Below, piece by piece: positions 17,906 to 26,066 of a stretch of DNA of 39,302 bases. Positions within the stretch are counted from its first letter, which is position 1; each line of letters begins with the position of its first letter. Where the stretch lies: positions 1 to 39,302 of the forward strand of contig JAICDB010000016.1 in the NCBI GenBank assembly GCA_020063565.1, written 5' to 3'. The translations under genes and the position numbers were made by a program. Below the pieces are notes generated by a model. That model was not told the origin of the DNA, searched no databases, and saw only the letters and a program-made list of their open reading frames with translations. The DNA is from Clostridiales bacterium. GTDB lineage: Bacteria > Bacillota > DSM-16504 > Desulfitibacterales > JAICDB01.

Positions 17906-18166
17906 AATCCTTCCCCCCCGGCATCTTTGGGAATAGTTAGCTGGTAACTCCCACCCGCTCCAGAAACGTACTAATTCTGTTAGGTATAAGTTTTGACAAA
18001 AAAAGTGTGCTATCGTCGGCAGAACTTCGCTTTTGAAAACCACTCTGGGTCGTATCAAAAAAGCAAGTTTAACTTCCTCCCTGCTTATTATTTAATGACT
18101 GGCCCAAACTTATTCGTCGAAACTTACTCGGTAAATAGCTAATTCTTGCCTAATATGGTGACCTCT

Positions 18167-19177
18167 TCAACAAATCCGCGGTAGGTGTTCTCCCTCAAGC
18201 ACTGGTAATATCCTTTTAGCTCCTAATTCAGTTTCCACTAAAACTTTACCAGAATCATCCCTGGAAGTGACTCTGCCAATTACACGACCGGCTCTGCCCA
18301 ACGGGTGATTCCTCAATACATCCATTATTTCACTTTCCTTTTCCGGCCTGGCAAAAATTAACAACTTGCCTTCATTTGCCAGGTACAGGGGATCCAAACC
18401 CAGCATGCTGCAACCGGCAGCCACTGCAGGGTGTACAGGAACTGCTTCATTTAAAATTTCCATGGTCATTTTAGATTGCCTTGCAAGCTCGTATAGGACT
18501 GAAGCAACTCCCCCGCGAGTAGGGTCCCGCATACAAGATACTCCTCCTGTGGAAACCAAAAGTTCCGCCAAATCACCCAATGGCGCACAATCGCTGGCAA
18601 TCTGCCCGCCAAAGTATAAATCTTCCCGCTGGCATAAAACGGCCATCCCGTGGTCGCCAACTGTTCCACTTATTATTATCAAATCTCCTACCGAAATTTT
18701 CGTTGGCCCTGGGGAAACCCCTTCAGGAACTATTCCAATGCCAGTTGTATTTATGAATATATTATCGGCACTACCACGTTCCACTACCTTGGTATCTCCC
18801 GTGACAACAAGAACACCGGCGCTTGCTGCAGTATCCGAAAGGGAACGGAGAATTCTTTTTAAGTCTTCTACCGAAAAGCCCTCCTCTATAATCAAGCCAA
18901 CGCTTAAAAATTTCGGTATCGCTCCGCAAACCGCCAGGTCATTAATAGTACCGCAGGCAGCCAGCTTCCCGATATCTCCGCCAGGAAAAAATAAGGGAGA
19001 GATAACATAACTGTCTGTTGTCATTGCAATTTTTCCGCCTTCAAGCGCTAGAAACGCCGAATCCAAAAGCTCCTGTCCGCCGTTATTGCCAAAAATGGGA
19101 TAGATAATTTTTTCAATAAGCTCCCGGGACAATTCCCCTCCACTGCCGTGGGCAAGTAGAATATTATCTCCCTTCAT
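18167..19177 (-). CDS. hypE: Hydrogenase maturation protein HypE (carbamoyl dehydratase)
   Basis: HypE dehydrates the thiocarboxamide formed by HypF on its C-terminal cysteine to thiocyanate, the source of the CN- ligands of the NiFe site. It is 336 aa. The ATP-binding AIRS-like N-terminal part is recognisable (HGSGGELSRELI; MTTDSYVISPLFFPGGDIG; GDTKV). The essential C-terminal PRIC is intact. I preferred ATG 19177 (GGAGG six bases upstream) to the in-frame GTG nine bases earlier. It is the last gene of the cooC-hyp block. Confidence 0.96.
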   Translation of the reverse strand: MKGDNILLAHGSGGELSRELIEKIIYPIFGNNGGQELLDSAFLALEGGKIAMTTDSYVISPLFFPGGDIGKLAACGTINDLAVCGAIPKFLSVGLIIEEGFSVEDLKRILRSLSDTAASAGVLVVTGDTKVVERGSADNIFINTTGIGIVPEGVSPGPTKISVGDLIIISGTVGDHGMAVLCQREDLYFGGQIASDCAPLGDLAELLVSTGGVSCMRDPTRGGVASVLYELARQSKMTMEILNEAVPVHPAVAAGCSMLGLDPLYLANEGKLLIFARPEKESEIMDVLRNHPLGRAGRVIGRVTSRDDSGKVLVETELGAKRILPVLEGEHLPRIC

Positions 19178-19204
19178 TCTATCCACCTCCTATCCAGCTC
19201 CATT

Positions 19205-20296
19205 TTAAGTAAAACGATAATATGCAGCGCAAACTCCTTCAGAAGATACCATACAGGGCCCTATAGGATTAAGGGGTGTGCATGCTCTACGAAACAACCT
19301 GCATTCCGGAGGCAGTTTAATTCCCTTCAGAATGTCCCCACAAGCACAATTCTTGTTAGATTCTTCCTTTTCATCAGCGTATGGTTCCGGGATATTGAAT
19401 TTTCCCTTAGCATCATGGTTTCGAAAGCTTTCCCTTATCCTTAGACCACTTTTAGGAATCAAACCGAGACCTCTCCACCAGGCATCTGTCGGTTCAAAGA
19501 CCCTGGCAATTACCTGCCTGGCAAGGTGGTTCCCCTGGGGTAAAACTCCCCTCCTGTACTGGATCTCAACGCAGGGGTTATCTTCCATTATTTGCTTAAG
19601 AAGCATTACGAGGCCCTGTAAAATATCATGTGTCTCAAACCCTGTAATCACACTTGCCTTACGATACTCTCGAACAAGGAAGTAATAGGGTTCAACCCCA
19701 ATAATGGTGCTAACATGTCCCGGTAAAATAAAACCATCAATCTTTACCTCTTTATCCAACAGCAGTGCTTCCAGCGCCGGAGGAACTAATTTGTGCAAGG
19801 AATAAACGGAAAAATTTTCAATCCCTTCTTCCCGGGCCTGAATTACAGACATTGCCACCGTCGGAGCGGTAGTTTCAAATCCGGCCCCCAAAAATACCAC
19901 TTCTTTACCGGGATTCTTTTTTGCCAGTTTCAATGCATCTAGCGTTGAATAGACTACACTTACCTCTGCCCCCTGTCCCCTGGCATCTGCCAAACTGCTA
20001 CCCTTTTTACCGGGAACCCGTAGCAGGTCTCCGAAGGTAACGATAATAACATTCCTTTGCCGAGCCAGCTCTAAATAAGCCTCAATCTCCCAGTCATGAG
20101 TGACACAAACTGGGCAACCGGGACCGGAAAGCAATCTGATATTGCCAGGCAATAGCTGCCTGAGGCCGCTTTTACCGATGGCCATAGTATGGGCACCGCA
20201 AACTTCCATAATATTTAGCTGCTTATCCGCAGGAGCTAATCTTTCAACCTGTTGTACCAGTTTGGCCAGTTGTCTTTTATTTGCTGTTCGATTCAT
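19205..20296 (-). CDS. hypD: Hydrogenase maturation protein HypD
   Basis: This iron-sulfur scaffold, with HypC, assembles the Fe(CN)2CO unit of [NiFe] hydrogenase. It is 363 aa with the hallmark motifs MEVCGAHTMAIGKSGL, SGPGCPVCVT, FLGAGFETTAPT, LPGHVSTIIG and the C-terminal cluster region (CACGDILKGI, ECRLFRRACTPLNPIGPCMVSSEGVC). GGAGGGG precedes the ATG. The start overlaps hypC by 20 bp, consistent with coupled translation of the two partner proteins. Confidence 0.97.
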   Translation of the reverse strand: MNRTANKRQLAKLVQQVERLAPADKQLNIMEVCGAHTMAIGKSGLRQLLPGNIRLLSGPGCPVCVTHDWEIEAYLELARQRNVIIVTFGDLLRVPGKKGSSLADARGQGAEVSVVYSTLDALKLAKKNPGKEVVFLGAGFETTAPTVAMSVIQAREEGIENFSVYSLHKLVPPALEALLLDKEVKIDGFILPGHVSTIIGVEPYYFLVREYRKASVITGFETHDILQGLVMLLKQIMEDNPCVEIQYRRGVLPQGNHLARQVIARVFEPTDAWWRGLGLIPKSGLRIRESFRNHDAKGKFNIPEPYADEKEESNKNCACGDILKGIKLPPECRLFRRACTPLNPIGPCMVSSEGVCAAYYRFT

Positions 20297-20501
20297 GTAA
20301 CCCCTCCAGCAATCTCAAAGTTTCCCGGGCCTCCTCATTATTTATCCGTTGGATGGCATAACCTGCATGTACCAGTACCCAGTCACCTGCATTCACTTCC
20401 GGAGTTAAAGCAATTGAAATTTCCCGTGAAATCCCTTCCAGTTCAGCAATTGCCATTGTTCCCGTTACTTTTATAACCTTAAGGGGTACTGCCAAGCACA
20501 T
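20277..20501 (-). CDS. hypC: Hydrogenase maturation chaperone HypC
   Basis: This small chaperone, 74 aa, carries the Fe ligand unit and hands it to the large-subunit precursor. The N-terminal MCLAVP signature with the essential Cys2 is present, followed by the compact beta-barrel fold (GDWVLVHAGYAIQRI). It overlaps hypF by 23 bp upstream and hypD by 20 bp downstream. Only one HypC-type protein is encoded here. Confidence 0.97.
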   Translation of the reverse strand: MCLAVPLKVIKVTGTMAIAELEGISREISIALTPEVNAGDWVLVHAGYAIQRINNEEARETLRLLEGLHESNSK

Positions 20502-22815
20502 TCTTCGTCACCTCGTTTCCAATCACTGCCTGCCCCAGCGATATACCTCCGTCATTGGGAGGGACTTCCTTATGGCGGTATACCGCTATCCCCTCTTTAG
20601 CCAGTAATTCCATTACCAATTCAGTTAATAATTTGTTTTGGAAGACACCTCCAGATATAACCACCTTATTTAACCCGGTACTGCGGGACATATATAATAC
20701 GCCGTCCCTGATTGCTCGGGCAACCCCAAGATGAAATTTATATGCCATACGTGCAATATCTAATCCGGATAACAAATCGGAAATGAGTTCCTCCCACAAT
20801 GGCGCTGTGTCCAATTCAAAGGTTAAATCTTCATTATCTTTCATCAGTATAGTATAAAAACCTTCCTCATGTCCGGCCATCCCGGCCCTGGCTTCCATTT
20901 CCATTGGGCCCTGTCCCTCATACTTTGTTTCCCGGCAGATTCCCATTAAAGCCGCAGCTGCATCAAATAACCTGCCACAGCTTGAGGTGGCTACCGAATT
21001 AATACCCTTTTTAAGCTGCACTTCCAGGACCTCAACTTCGCAGGGACTTAATCCGCTCAGCCATTTAGAAGCGTATACCCTGCCAGCTTCCCCCAGGGTA
21101 GAATGAAGAAAGCTATATGCCATTCGCAGAGGCCTTTTTATGGAAGCCTCTCCGCCCGGAAGCGGAACCTTTGCCAGGTGGCCCATACGTTTAAAAGAAC
21201 TGTAATCACCGCAGAGAAATTCAAACCCCCAAATTGTACCATCGGTTCCATATCCAGTACCGTCACAGACCACTGCCATTACCCTCTCAGCCAGCCCATT
21301 TTCTGCCATACAACTGACCATATGAGAATGATGGTGCTGTACACCTATTGCCGGCAATCCCCATTGGGACGCCAGTTCCTGAGCGTAGCAAGTGGTCTGG
21401 TAACCGGGGTGGAGATCGTGAACAAGTAATTTAGGTTTTATCCCCAGGAGAGAAATCATTTTGGAAACAGTATTTTTGTATATTTCAAAATTTAAGTAAT
21501 TGTCCAAATCCCCTAAATGCTGGCTAAGAAAAACCCGGTCTCCTTTGGCCAGGGCAAAGGTATTTTTTAGATTCCCCCCACCGGCAAGAAGCGGTGTTAA
21601 CTCCCTCCTCTGCAATTGTACGGGTAACGGGACATACCCCCGGGACCTTCTTACGGGTTGCCAGGTATTTCCCACCACCATTCCTACAGAATCATCACAG
21701 GGATTTTCTATTTCCCGATTATGAAAAATAAAATAATCAGCGATACCTTTTAGTTTTTCCGTTGCTTCCTCGTTTTTAGTAATTAGCGGGTCACCGGATA
21801 AATTGGCACTTGTCATTACCAGCAAAGGAGTTTCGGGAGAAAATAACAACCAGTGAAGGGGTGTATAGGGTAACATCACTCCCAAGGTATCCAGATTGGG
21901 ATTAATTTCTGGAGGAAGTTCTCCTCTGATCTCTTCCCTTTGCTTTAAAATTACAATTGTCCTGGCAGGACTTACCAGGTACTCCTCTTCCAAAGCTGAT
22001 AAATGGCAGTATTTTCTCACAGTATTAAGGTCATAAGCCATTAGAGCAAAAGGTTTGGCATCCCTGAACTTACGCTTCCTTAATTTGGATACCGCCTTTC
22101 CATCAAGAGCATTACAGGCCAGGTGGAACCCTCCTAATCCTTTTACGGCAACAATTGCACCCTCCTTAAACAGTTCCCGAAAATCTTTATTACAGGATTT
22201 ACCCCGGCTATCTCTAACTTCAATTTTTGGACCACATGCCGGGCAGGCATTGGGCTGGGCATGAAAACGCCTGTTTGAGGGATCGTCATATTCCTGCCGG
22301 CATTGCGGGCACATGGTAAATTCCCTCATGGTGGTAAGATGCCGGTCATAGGGAATATCTCTAATAATCGTAAACCTGGGACCGCAGTTGGTACAGTTGA
22401 TAAAGGGGTAAGAAAACCTTCTGTCAGAAGGATCCTGCAGTTCAGCTAAACAGTCAGAACATATTCCCACATCCGGGGAAATTAAGACCCGTTTATCATC
22501 CTGAACAGAACTTTTCTGAATAAAGAAACCAGAATACCCCTGAAAAGCAGCCGGCGAGGAGTCATATCCCGTTATTTTGGCCAGCGGTGGTGGGGAAGAT
22601 AATAGTTCCGTCAGTGCCTGTGAAATCTTTTCCTCCTGCCCTTCCCAGTGAATAATTACTCCCTGGCTGTTATTGAGTACCCACCCTTTTAATTGATATT
22701 TTTGGGAAAGGTTATATACATGAGGGCGAAATCCCACCCCCTGTACAATTCCATAAACCTTTATCTCCTTCGCTGTCGCTTCCTTTCCCACTCTCTCTTT
22801 AGCCAAAGGCACCAT
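20479..22815 (-). CDS. hypF: Hydrogenase maturation protein HypF (carbamoyltransferase)
   Basis: HypF makes carbamoyl-adenylate from carbamoyl phosphate and transfers the group to HypE. It is 778 aa, the normal length. In order: acylphosphatase domain (VYGIVQGVGFRPHVYNL, about residues 24-40), two zinc-finger units (CSDCLAEL...CTNCGPRFT; CPQCRQEY...CPACGPK), a YrdC-like domain (about residues 210-400), and a Kae1-like domain with VQHHHSHMVSCM and VVCDGTGYGTDGTIWGFEFL. The ATG start has GGAGGG upstream and lies inside the end of hypB (55-bp overlap). Confidence 0.97.
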   Translation of the reverse strand: MVPLAKERVGKEATAKEIKVYGIVQGVGFRPHVYNLSQKYQLKGWVLNNSQGVIIHWEGQEEKISQALTELLSSPPPLAKITGYDSSPAAFQGYSGFFIQKSSVQDDKRVLISPDVGICSDCLAELQDPSDRRFSYPFINCTNCGPRFTIIRDIPYDRHLTTMREFTMCPQCRQEYDDPSNRRFHAQPNACPACGPKIEVRDSRGKSCNKDFRELFKEGAIVAVKGLGGFHLACNALDGKAVSKLRKRKFRDAKPFALMAYDLNTVRKYCHLSALEEEYLVSPARTIVILKQREEIRGELPPEINPNLDTLGVMLPYTPLHWLLFSPETPLLVMTSANLSGDPLITKNEEATEKLKGIADYFIFHNREIENPCDDSVGMVVGNTWQPVRRSRGYVPLPVQLQRRELTPLLAGGGNLKNTFALAKGDRVFLSQHLGDLDNYLNFEIYKNTVSKMISLLGIKPKLLVHDLHPGYQTTCYAQELASQWGLPAIGVQHHHSHMVSCMAENGLAERVMAVVCDGTGYGTDGTIWGFEFLCGDYSSFKRMGHLAKVPLPGGEASIKRPLRMAYSFLHSTLGEAGRVYASKWLSGLSPCEVEVLEVQLKKGINSVATSSCGRLFDAAAALMGICRETKYEGQGPMEMEARAGMAGHEEGFYTILMKDNEDLTFELDTAPLWEELISDLLSGLDIARMAYKFHLGVARAIRDGVLYMSRSTGLNKVVISGGVFQNKLLTELVMELLAKEGIAVYRHKEVPPNDGGISLGQAVIGNEVTKNVLGSTP

Positions 22816-23426
22816 CCTTCAATTCCCTCCCCGGAAAATGCAGACATCTGGAATATTTCAATGTTGGGATTCAAACTCAGTACATCCCTGGTAAAGTTAT
22901 CTACATTAAAATTGCTGTAGGGTAATAAGTCAATTTTATTTAAAATACAAGCTTTAGCTTCTCGGAACATGACGGGATATTTTGAAGGTTTATCATCGCC
23001 TTCGGGAACACTAACAACTACTATCTTCAAATCCTCACCCAGGTAAAATGCACTTGGGCATACCAGGTTACCTACATTCTCAATGCTAATTAATTCTAAG
23101 TTTTCAGTTTCCAATTCCTGCACGGCTCGGTTAACCATATTTGCATCCAGGTGGCAGCCACCTTCAGTATTTATCTGCACCACCGGCACCCCGTAGCGGT
23201 GAATCCTTTCCGCATCCCTGGTGGTCATCAAATCCCCTTCTATAACACCGATTTTCAGTTCATCCTTTAATTCCGCAATAGTCCGTTCCAGGATCGTTGT
23301 TTTTCCAGCACCGGGAGAACTCATCAGGTTAACAGCGAGAATCCCACACCGGTCAAAAAGTTCCCGGTTTACTGTCGCCAGGTCTTCATTTCTCTTCATA
23401 ATGTTTCTCAGTACCTTAATTTCCAC
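22761..23426 (-). CDS. hypB: Hydrogenase nickel incorporation GTPase HypB
   Basis: This GTPase works with HypA to insert nickel into the hydrogenase large subunit. It is 221 aa with P-loop SSPGAGKTT (about residue 37), EGDLMTTRDA, the metal-binding INTEGGCHLDA, ENVGNLVCPS and NKIDLL (G4). There is no histidine-rich N-terminus, so it is not a nickel-storage type. It starts with GTG at 23426 after AGGAGG, 66 bp downstream of cooC. Its last 55 bp overlap hypF, and the C-terminal tail is arginine- and lysine-rich. Confidence 0.96.
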   Translation of the reverse strand: MEIKVLRNIMKRNEDLATVNRELFDRCGILAVNLMSSPGAGKTTILERTIAELKDELKIGVIEGDLMTTRDAERIHRYGVPVVQINTEGGCHLDANMVNRAVQELETENLELISIENVGNLVCPSAFYLGEDLKIVVVSVPEGDDKPSKYPVMFREAKACILNKIDLLPYSNFNVDNFTRDVLSLNPNIEIFQMSAFSGEGIEGWCLWLKREWERKRQRRR

Positions 23427-23492
23427 GGCTAAATCCTCCTATTCTCCTTGCTATAGAATTCCCATACAGTTCCTGACCTGATACAATCCGTT

Positions 23493-24287
23493 CTACGGAC
23501 CAACACTTCCACTGCTAGTCAACCTTGCCAGTAACTGATTCTTGATTAGACTGATTTCCTCAGCTATCGTGCCGCCGATATCAAAAGGAGAAACTCCTTC
23601 CAAATCAGCCTTTTTGACTTCTTCACTTAAAGAAACAAAACCCAACAATTCAAAATCAACCAAACTATCACTTATAAATTGAACATCTGCCTCATCATGG
23701 ACTTTACTACCTACCGCAAAAATCTTTTTGATTCCAATATCCTTAGCCAAGCTTCTGATCTGTTCAGCCGTTTGGATACTTCTCCGACCAGGTTCTACCA
23801 CCACTATCAACGCATCTACCGACTCAGCAGTTCCTCGTCCAAGATGCTCAATTCCTGCTTCCATATCCATAATTAGCACATCTTCCCTCTCAATTAGAAG
23901 GTGCTTCATCAATCTTTTAAGTAAGGTATGCTCCGGACAAATACAGCCATTACCACCCTGTTCAACAGTACCCATAACCAATAATTTTACGCCCTCATGC
24001 TCAATACAATATTTCTCAGGCAAATCATCTACTTTAGGGTTTAACATGAAATAAGAACCGTAACCACCACTTGCTCCAGTACGTTCTTCAGCCAGCTTTT
24101 TCATTTTTGAAAAGGGAGTAATTTTTTTATATTGTGCCTCAGATATACCTAGAGCCGAAGCAAGGTTTGCATCTGGGTCAGCATCTACAGCTAAAACACG
24201 ATAACCTTCAGCAGCAAAAAGCCGGGCTAAAATCCCGGAAATTGTAGTTTTTCCCACTCCACCTTTGCCCGTAACAGCTATTTTCAT
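23493..24287 (-). CDS. cooC: CODH nickel-insertion ATPase CooC
   Basis: This is a MinD/ParA-type ATPase needed to load Ni into the CODH C-cluster. It is 264 aa with the deviant Walker A GKGGVGKTT at the N-terminus, switch region VDADPDANLASAL, the CxC metal-binding pair in GNGCICPEH (about residues 111-119) and Walker B VLIMDMEAGIEH. GAAGGAAGG precedes the ATG. It is the first gene of the maturation operon and its target CooS is the last gene of the other operon. The upstream 140-nt leader starts in the duplicated cooM promoter. Confidence 0.95.
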   Translation of the reverse strand: MKIAVTGKGGVGKTTISGILARLFAAEGYRVLAVDADPDANLASALGISEAQYKKITPFSKMKKLAEERTGASGGYGSYFMLNPKVDDLPEKYCIEHEGVKLLVMGTVEQGGNGCICPEHTLLKRLMKHLLIEREDVLIMDMEAGIEHLGRGTAESVDALIVVVEPGRRSIQTAEQIRSLAKDIGIKKIFAVGSKVHDEADVQFISDSLVDFELLGFVSLSEEVKKADLEGVSPFDIGGTIAEEISLIKNQLLARLTSSGSVGP

Positions 24288-24363
24288 AATTGACCTTCCT
24301 TCTATCTAGGGTGTTGTAAAAAGTTTAATACTCACAAATCCGTTTTTGGCTAAGCCCAGCTTG

Positions 24364-24516
24364 CAAAGCTATCATAGATGATCCATAATTAGAGAACCAA
24401 AATCCACATTTCCTACCTTCTTCACCAAAATCAACTTTAACGAAAAGTAAAAAAAAATTCCGTCGGGTAAACGACGATTTTCCACAAAAATTAATTTCAG
24501 CGATTTTTTGCTGTAT
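24364..24516. repeat. Duplicated cooM promoter and truncated cooM start: copy B, upstream of cooC
   Basis: This is homologous to 16990-17168. On the minus strand it retains the T-rich start, a perfect CooA-type palindrome, the -10 TTCGTTAAAGT, a weakened ribosome binding site and the cooM opening codons. It then meets a stop: GTG at 24407 to TGA at 24372 encodes only 11 residues (VDFGSLIMDHL). The sequence loses homology beyond ATAGCTTTG. It is a remnant of cooM DNA whose promoter now faces cooC. Confidence 0.85.
24427..24476 (-). promoter_or_regulatory. CooA-dependent promoter of the cooC-hypBFCDE operon
   Basis: The box is CGTCG-GGTAAA-CGACG at 24461-24476, with perfectly symmetric half-sites. 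A minus-strand -10-like TAAAGT lies at 24439-24434, which puts the box centre at -41.5. The distance to the -10 is identical to that before cooM, although the spacer sequence has drifted to a run of T. The predicted transcription start is near 24427, leaving a leader of about 140 nt before cooC. Confidence 0.75.
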
Positions 24517-24540
24517 GGTGGGTATGACGATTTTAATCTT

Positions 24541-24687
24541 GGCAGCACAATATTCAGCACTATCCTAGGGCATAGTATCTTTAATTGGGCTTTATTCTTA
24601 TTTCGTGAAGTTCCTACCGTGCGGCAGCTTGTTGGAAGCTTAATTACCCTTTATGGAATTTACTCCTTTGTCAAACTTGATAACTAA
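24541..24687 (+). pseudogene. C-terminal remnant of an EamA/DMT-family transporter
   Basis: The plus strand reads 48 codons to a TAA with clear EamA-family features: STILGHSIFNWAL, followed directly by FREVPTVRQLVGSLITLYGI and YSFVKLDN at the end. Between the two parts the family normally has about one more helix, so an internal deletion is likely. The 5' four-fifths of the gene are missing, replaced by the cooM remnant. The stop overlaps the end of the convergent purF by 3 bp. It marks the other flank of the CO cluster. Confidence 0.7.
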
Positions 24688-26042
24688 AAACCAAAACACT
24701 TTAAGCAGGCTTCCCTTTTACCTTGTAATGCTTTTAAAAATGAATCTATGCTTAGATAACCCAAACTGTCAGCTCCTATATAATCTCTAATCTCAGAAAT
24801 ACTTTTTGAAGAACCAATCAGTTCCTTTTTATATTTTGTATCTATTCCTAAGTAACAGGGTTTTTTTATAACCGGCGAGGCTACTCTAAAATGGACCTGG
24901 GCTGCCCCGGCCTTTTTAAGCAATGCAACTATTTTTTTGCTGGTATTTCCCCTGACAATAGAATCATCAACAACTACAACTCTTTTCCCCTGGACATTCT
25001 TTTTAATTACATTAAGTTTTAGTGAGATATCCCTTTCCCTTATTTTTTTTGAAGGCTGGATAAAAGTTCTACCAATATAATTGTTTTTAGCAAATCCCAT
25101 TTCGTAATCTATCCCTGAGGCTTTGGAATATCCGATGGCGGCGGCTAGGCCTGAATCCGGTACACCTATCACTATATCAGCTTTGACCGGATGCTCTTTG
25201 AAAAGCTCCTGCCCGGCCAAAACCCTGGAGCTGTAGACATTTACTCCGTCAATGACACTGTCCTGCCTGGCAAAATAAATATATTCAAAGGCACAGGTTG
25301 CACATCTAACATTATCTCCATAACTAACGGAACTCCAGCCTTCTTCAGTAATTGCAACTACTTCTCCCGGCGCTACATCCCTGATTAACTCGGCCCCCAG
25401 GCTGTCCAGGGTGCAGCTTTCCGAACAGAAAATATAATTATTGTCAAGTTTTCCTAGACATAAAGGCCTTATCCCTTCAGGGTCCCTTATCCCTATCAGC
25501 CTGTCATTGAAAAGGATAACTACTGCATACCCACCTTTCAGTTTTTTCATGACAGTGATGATGGATTCTTCAAATGTCTTACCGGCTTCCTGTTCCAGCA
25601 TCTTGAGAAATACTTCCGAATCAGAAGTTGTCTTAAATTTTACTCCCTTTTTTAGTAATTCATTTTTATAAAACAGGGAATTGGTAAGATGGCCGTTATG
25701 TGCTATCGCGATCTCCCTTTCCTGCAATTTAGCAAGTAACGGTTGAGCGTTTTGTAAATTACTCCTGCCAGATGTGGAATACCTTACATGTCCAATAGCA
25801 GCTTTACCCTGTAAGTTATTAAATTCCTTTTTATTGAATACTTCGGATACAAGGCCCATCCCCTTGCAGGATTGCAGGTGATTTCCATCAGAAAGCGCTA
25901 TTCCGCAGCTTTCCTGACCCCTATGCTGCAGGGTACTCAGGGCATGAAATGCTAAAGTTGATATATCCAATTCCCTCTCAGAAAAAATTCCAAAAACCCC
26001 GCATTCCTCTTTAAACTTATCACTATTTTTATCTATAATCAT
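24684..26042 (-). CDS. purF: Amidophosphoribosyltransferase (glutamine PRPP amidotransferase)
   Basis: This enzyme makes 5-phosphoribosylamine from PRPP and glutamine, the first step to AIR, the purine and thiamine-pyrimidine precursor. It is 452 aa. A 13-residue propeptide ends EE before the catalytic Cys14 (CGVFGIF). The NTN-hydrolase part shows LQHRGQESCGIA and AHNGHLTN. The PRPP loop is VVVVDDSIVRGNTS (about residue 353). Cysteines in VRCATCAFEY, KKPCYLGID and the C-terminal CLKCF suit the [4Fe-4S] B. subtilis type. It is the last gene of the thiamine operon, 24 bp after tenI, rather than in a pur operon. Confidence 0.93.
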   Translation of the reverse strand: MIIDKNSDKFKEECGVFGIFSERELDISTLAFHALSTLQHRGQESCGIALSDGNHLQSCKGMGLVSEVFNKKEFNNLQGKAAIGHVRYSTSGRSNLQNAQPLLAKLQEREIAIAHNGHLTNSLFYKNELLKKGVKFKTTSDSEVFLKMLEQEAGKTFEESIITVMKKLKGGYAVVILFNDRLIGIRDPEGIRPLCLGKLDNNYIFCSESCTLDSLGAELIRDVAPGEVVAITEEGWSSVSYGDNVRCATCAFEYIYFARQDSVIDGVNVYSSRVLAGQELFKEHPVKADIVIGVPDSGLAAAIGYSKASGIDYEMGFAKNNYIGRTFIQPSKKIRERDISLKLNVIKKNVQGKRVVVVDDSIVRGNTSKKIVALLKKAGAAQVHFRVASPVIKKPCYLGIDTKYKKELIGSSKSISEIRDYIGADSLGYLSIDSFLKALQGKREACLKCFGF

Positions 26043-26066
26043 GTTTACCCACCCATTACTGGTAAC

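Noticed and set aside
18006-18021. TGTGC-N6-CGGCA as a CooA box before cooA
   Set aside because: Only part of each half-site matches, and there is no -10 element at the spacing seen in the two good promoters.
17906-18058. Longer N-terminus for cooA (TTG at 18058, 272 aa)
   Set aside because: The extra 51 residues have no similarity to CooA. ATG 17905 has a strong ribosome binding site and gives a 221-aa protein with His82 in the expected position.
24372-24560. A 62-codon minus-strand open frame upstream of cooC
   Set aside because: It matches the untranslated promoter part of cooM plus a few first codons, so it is a remnant rather than a gene.
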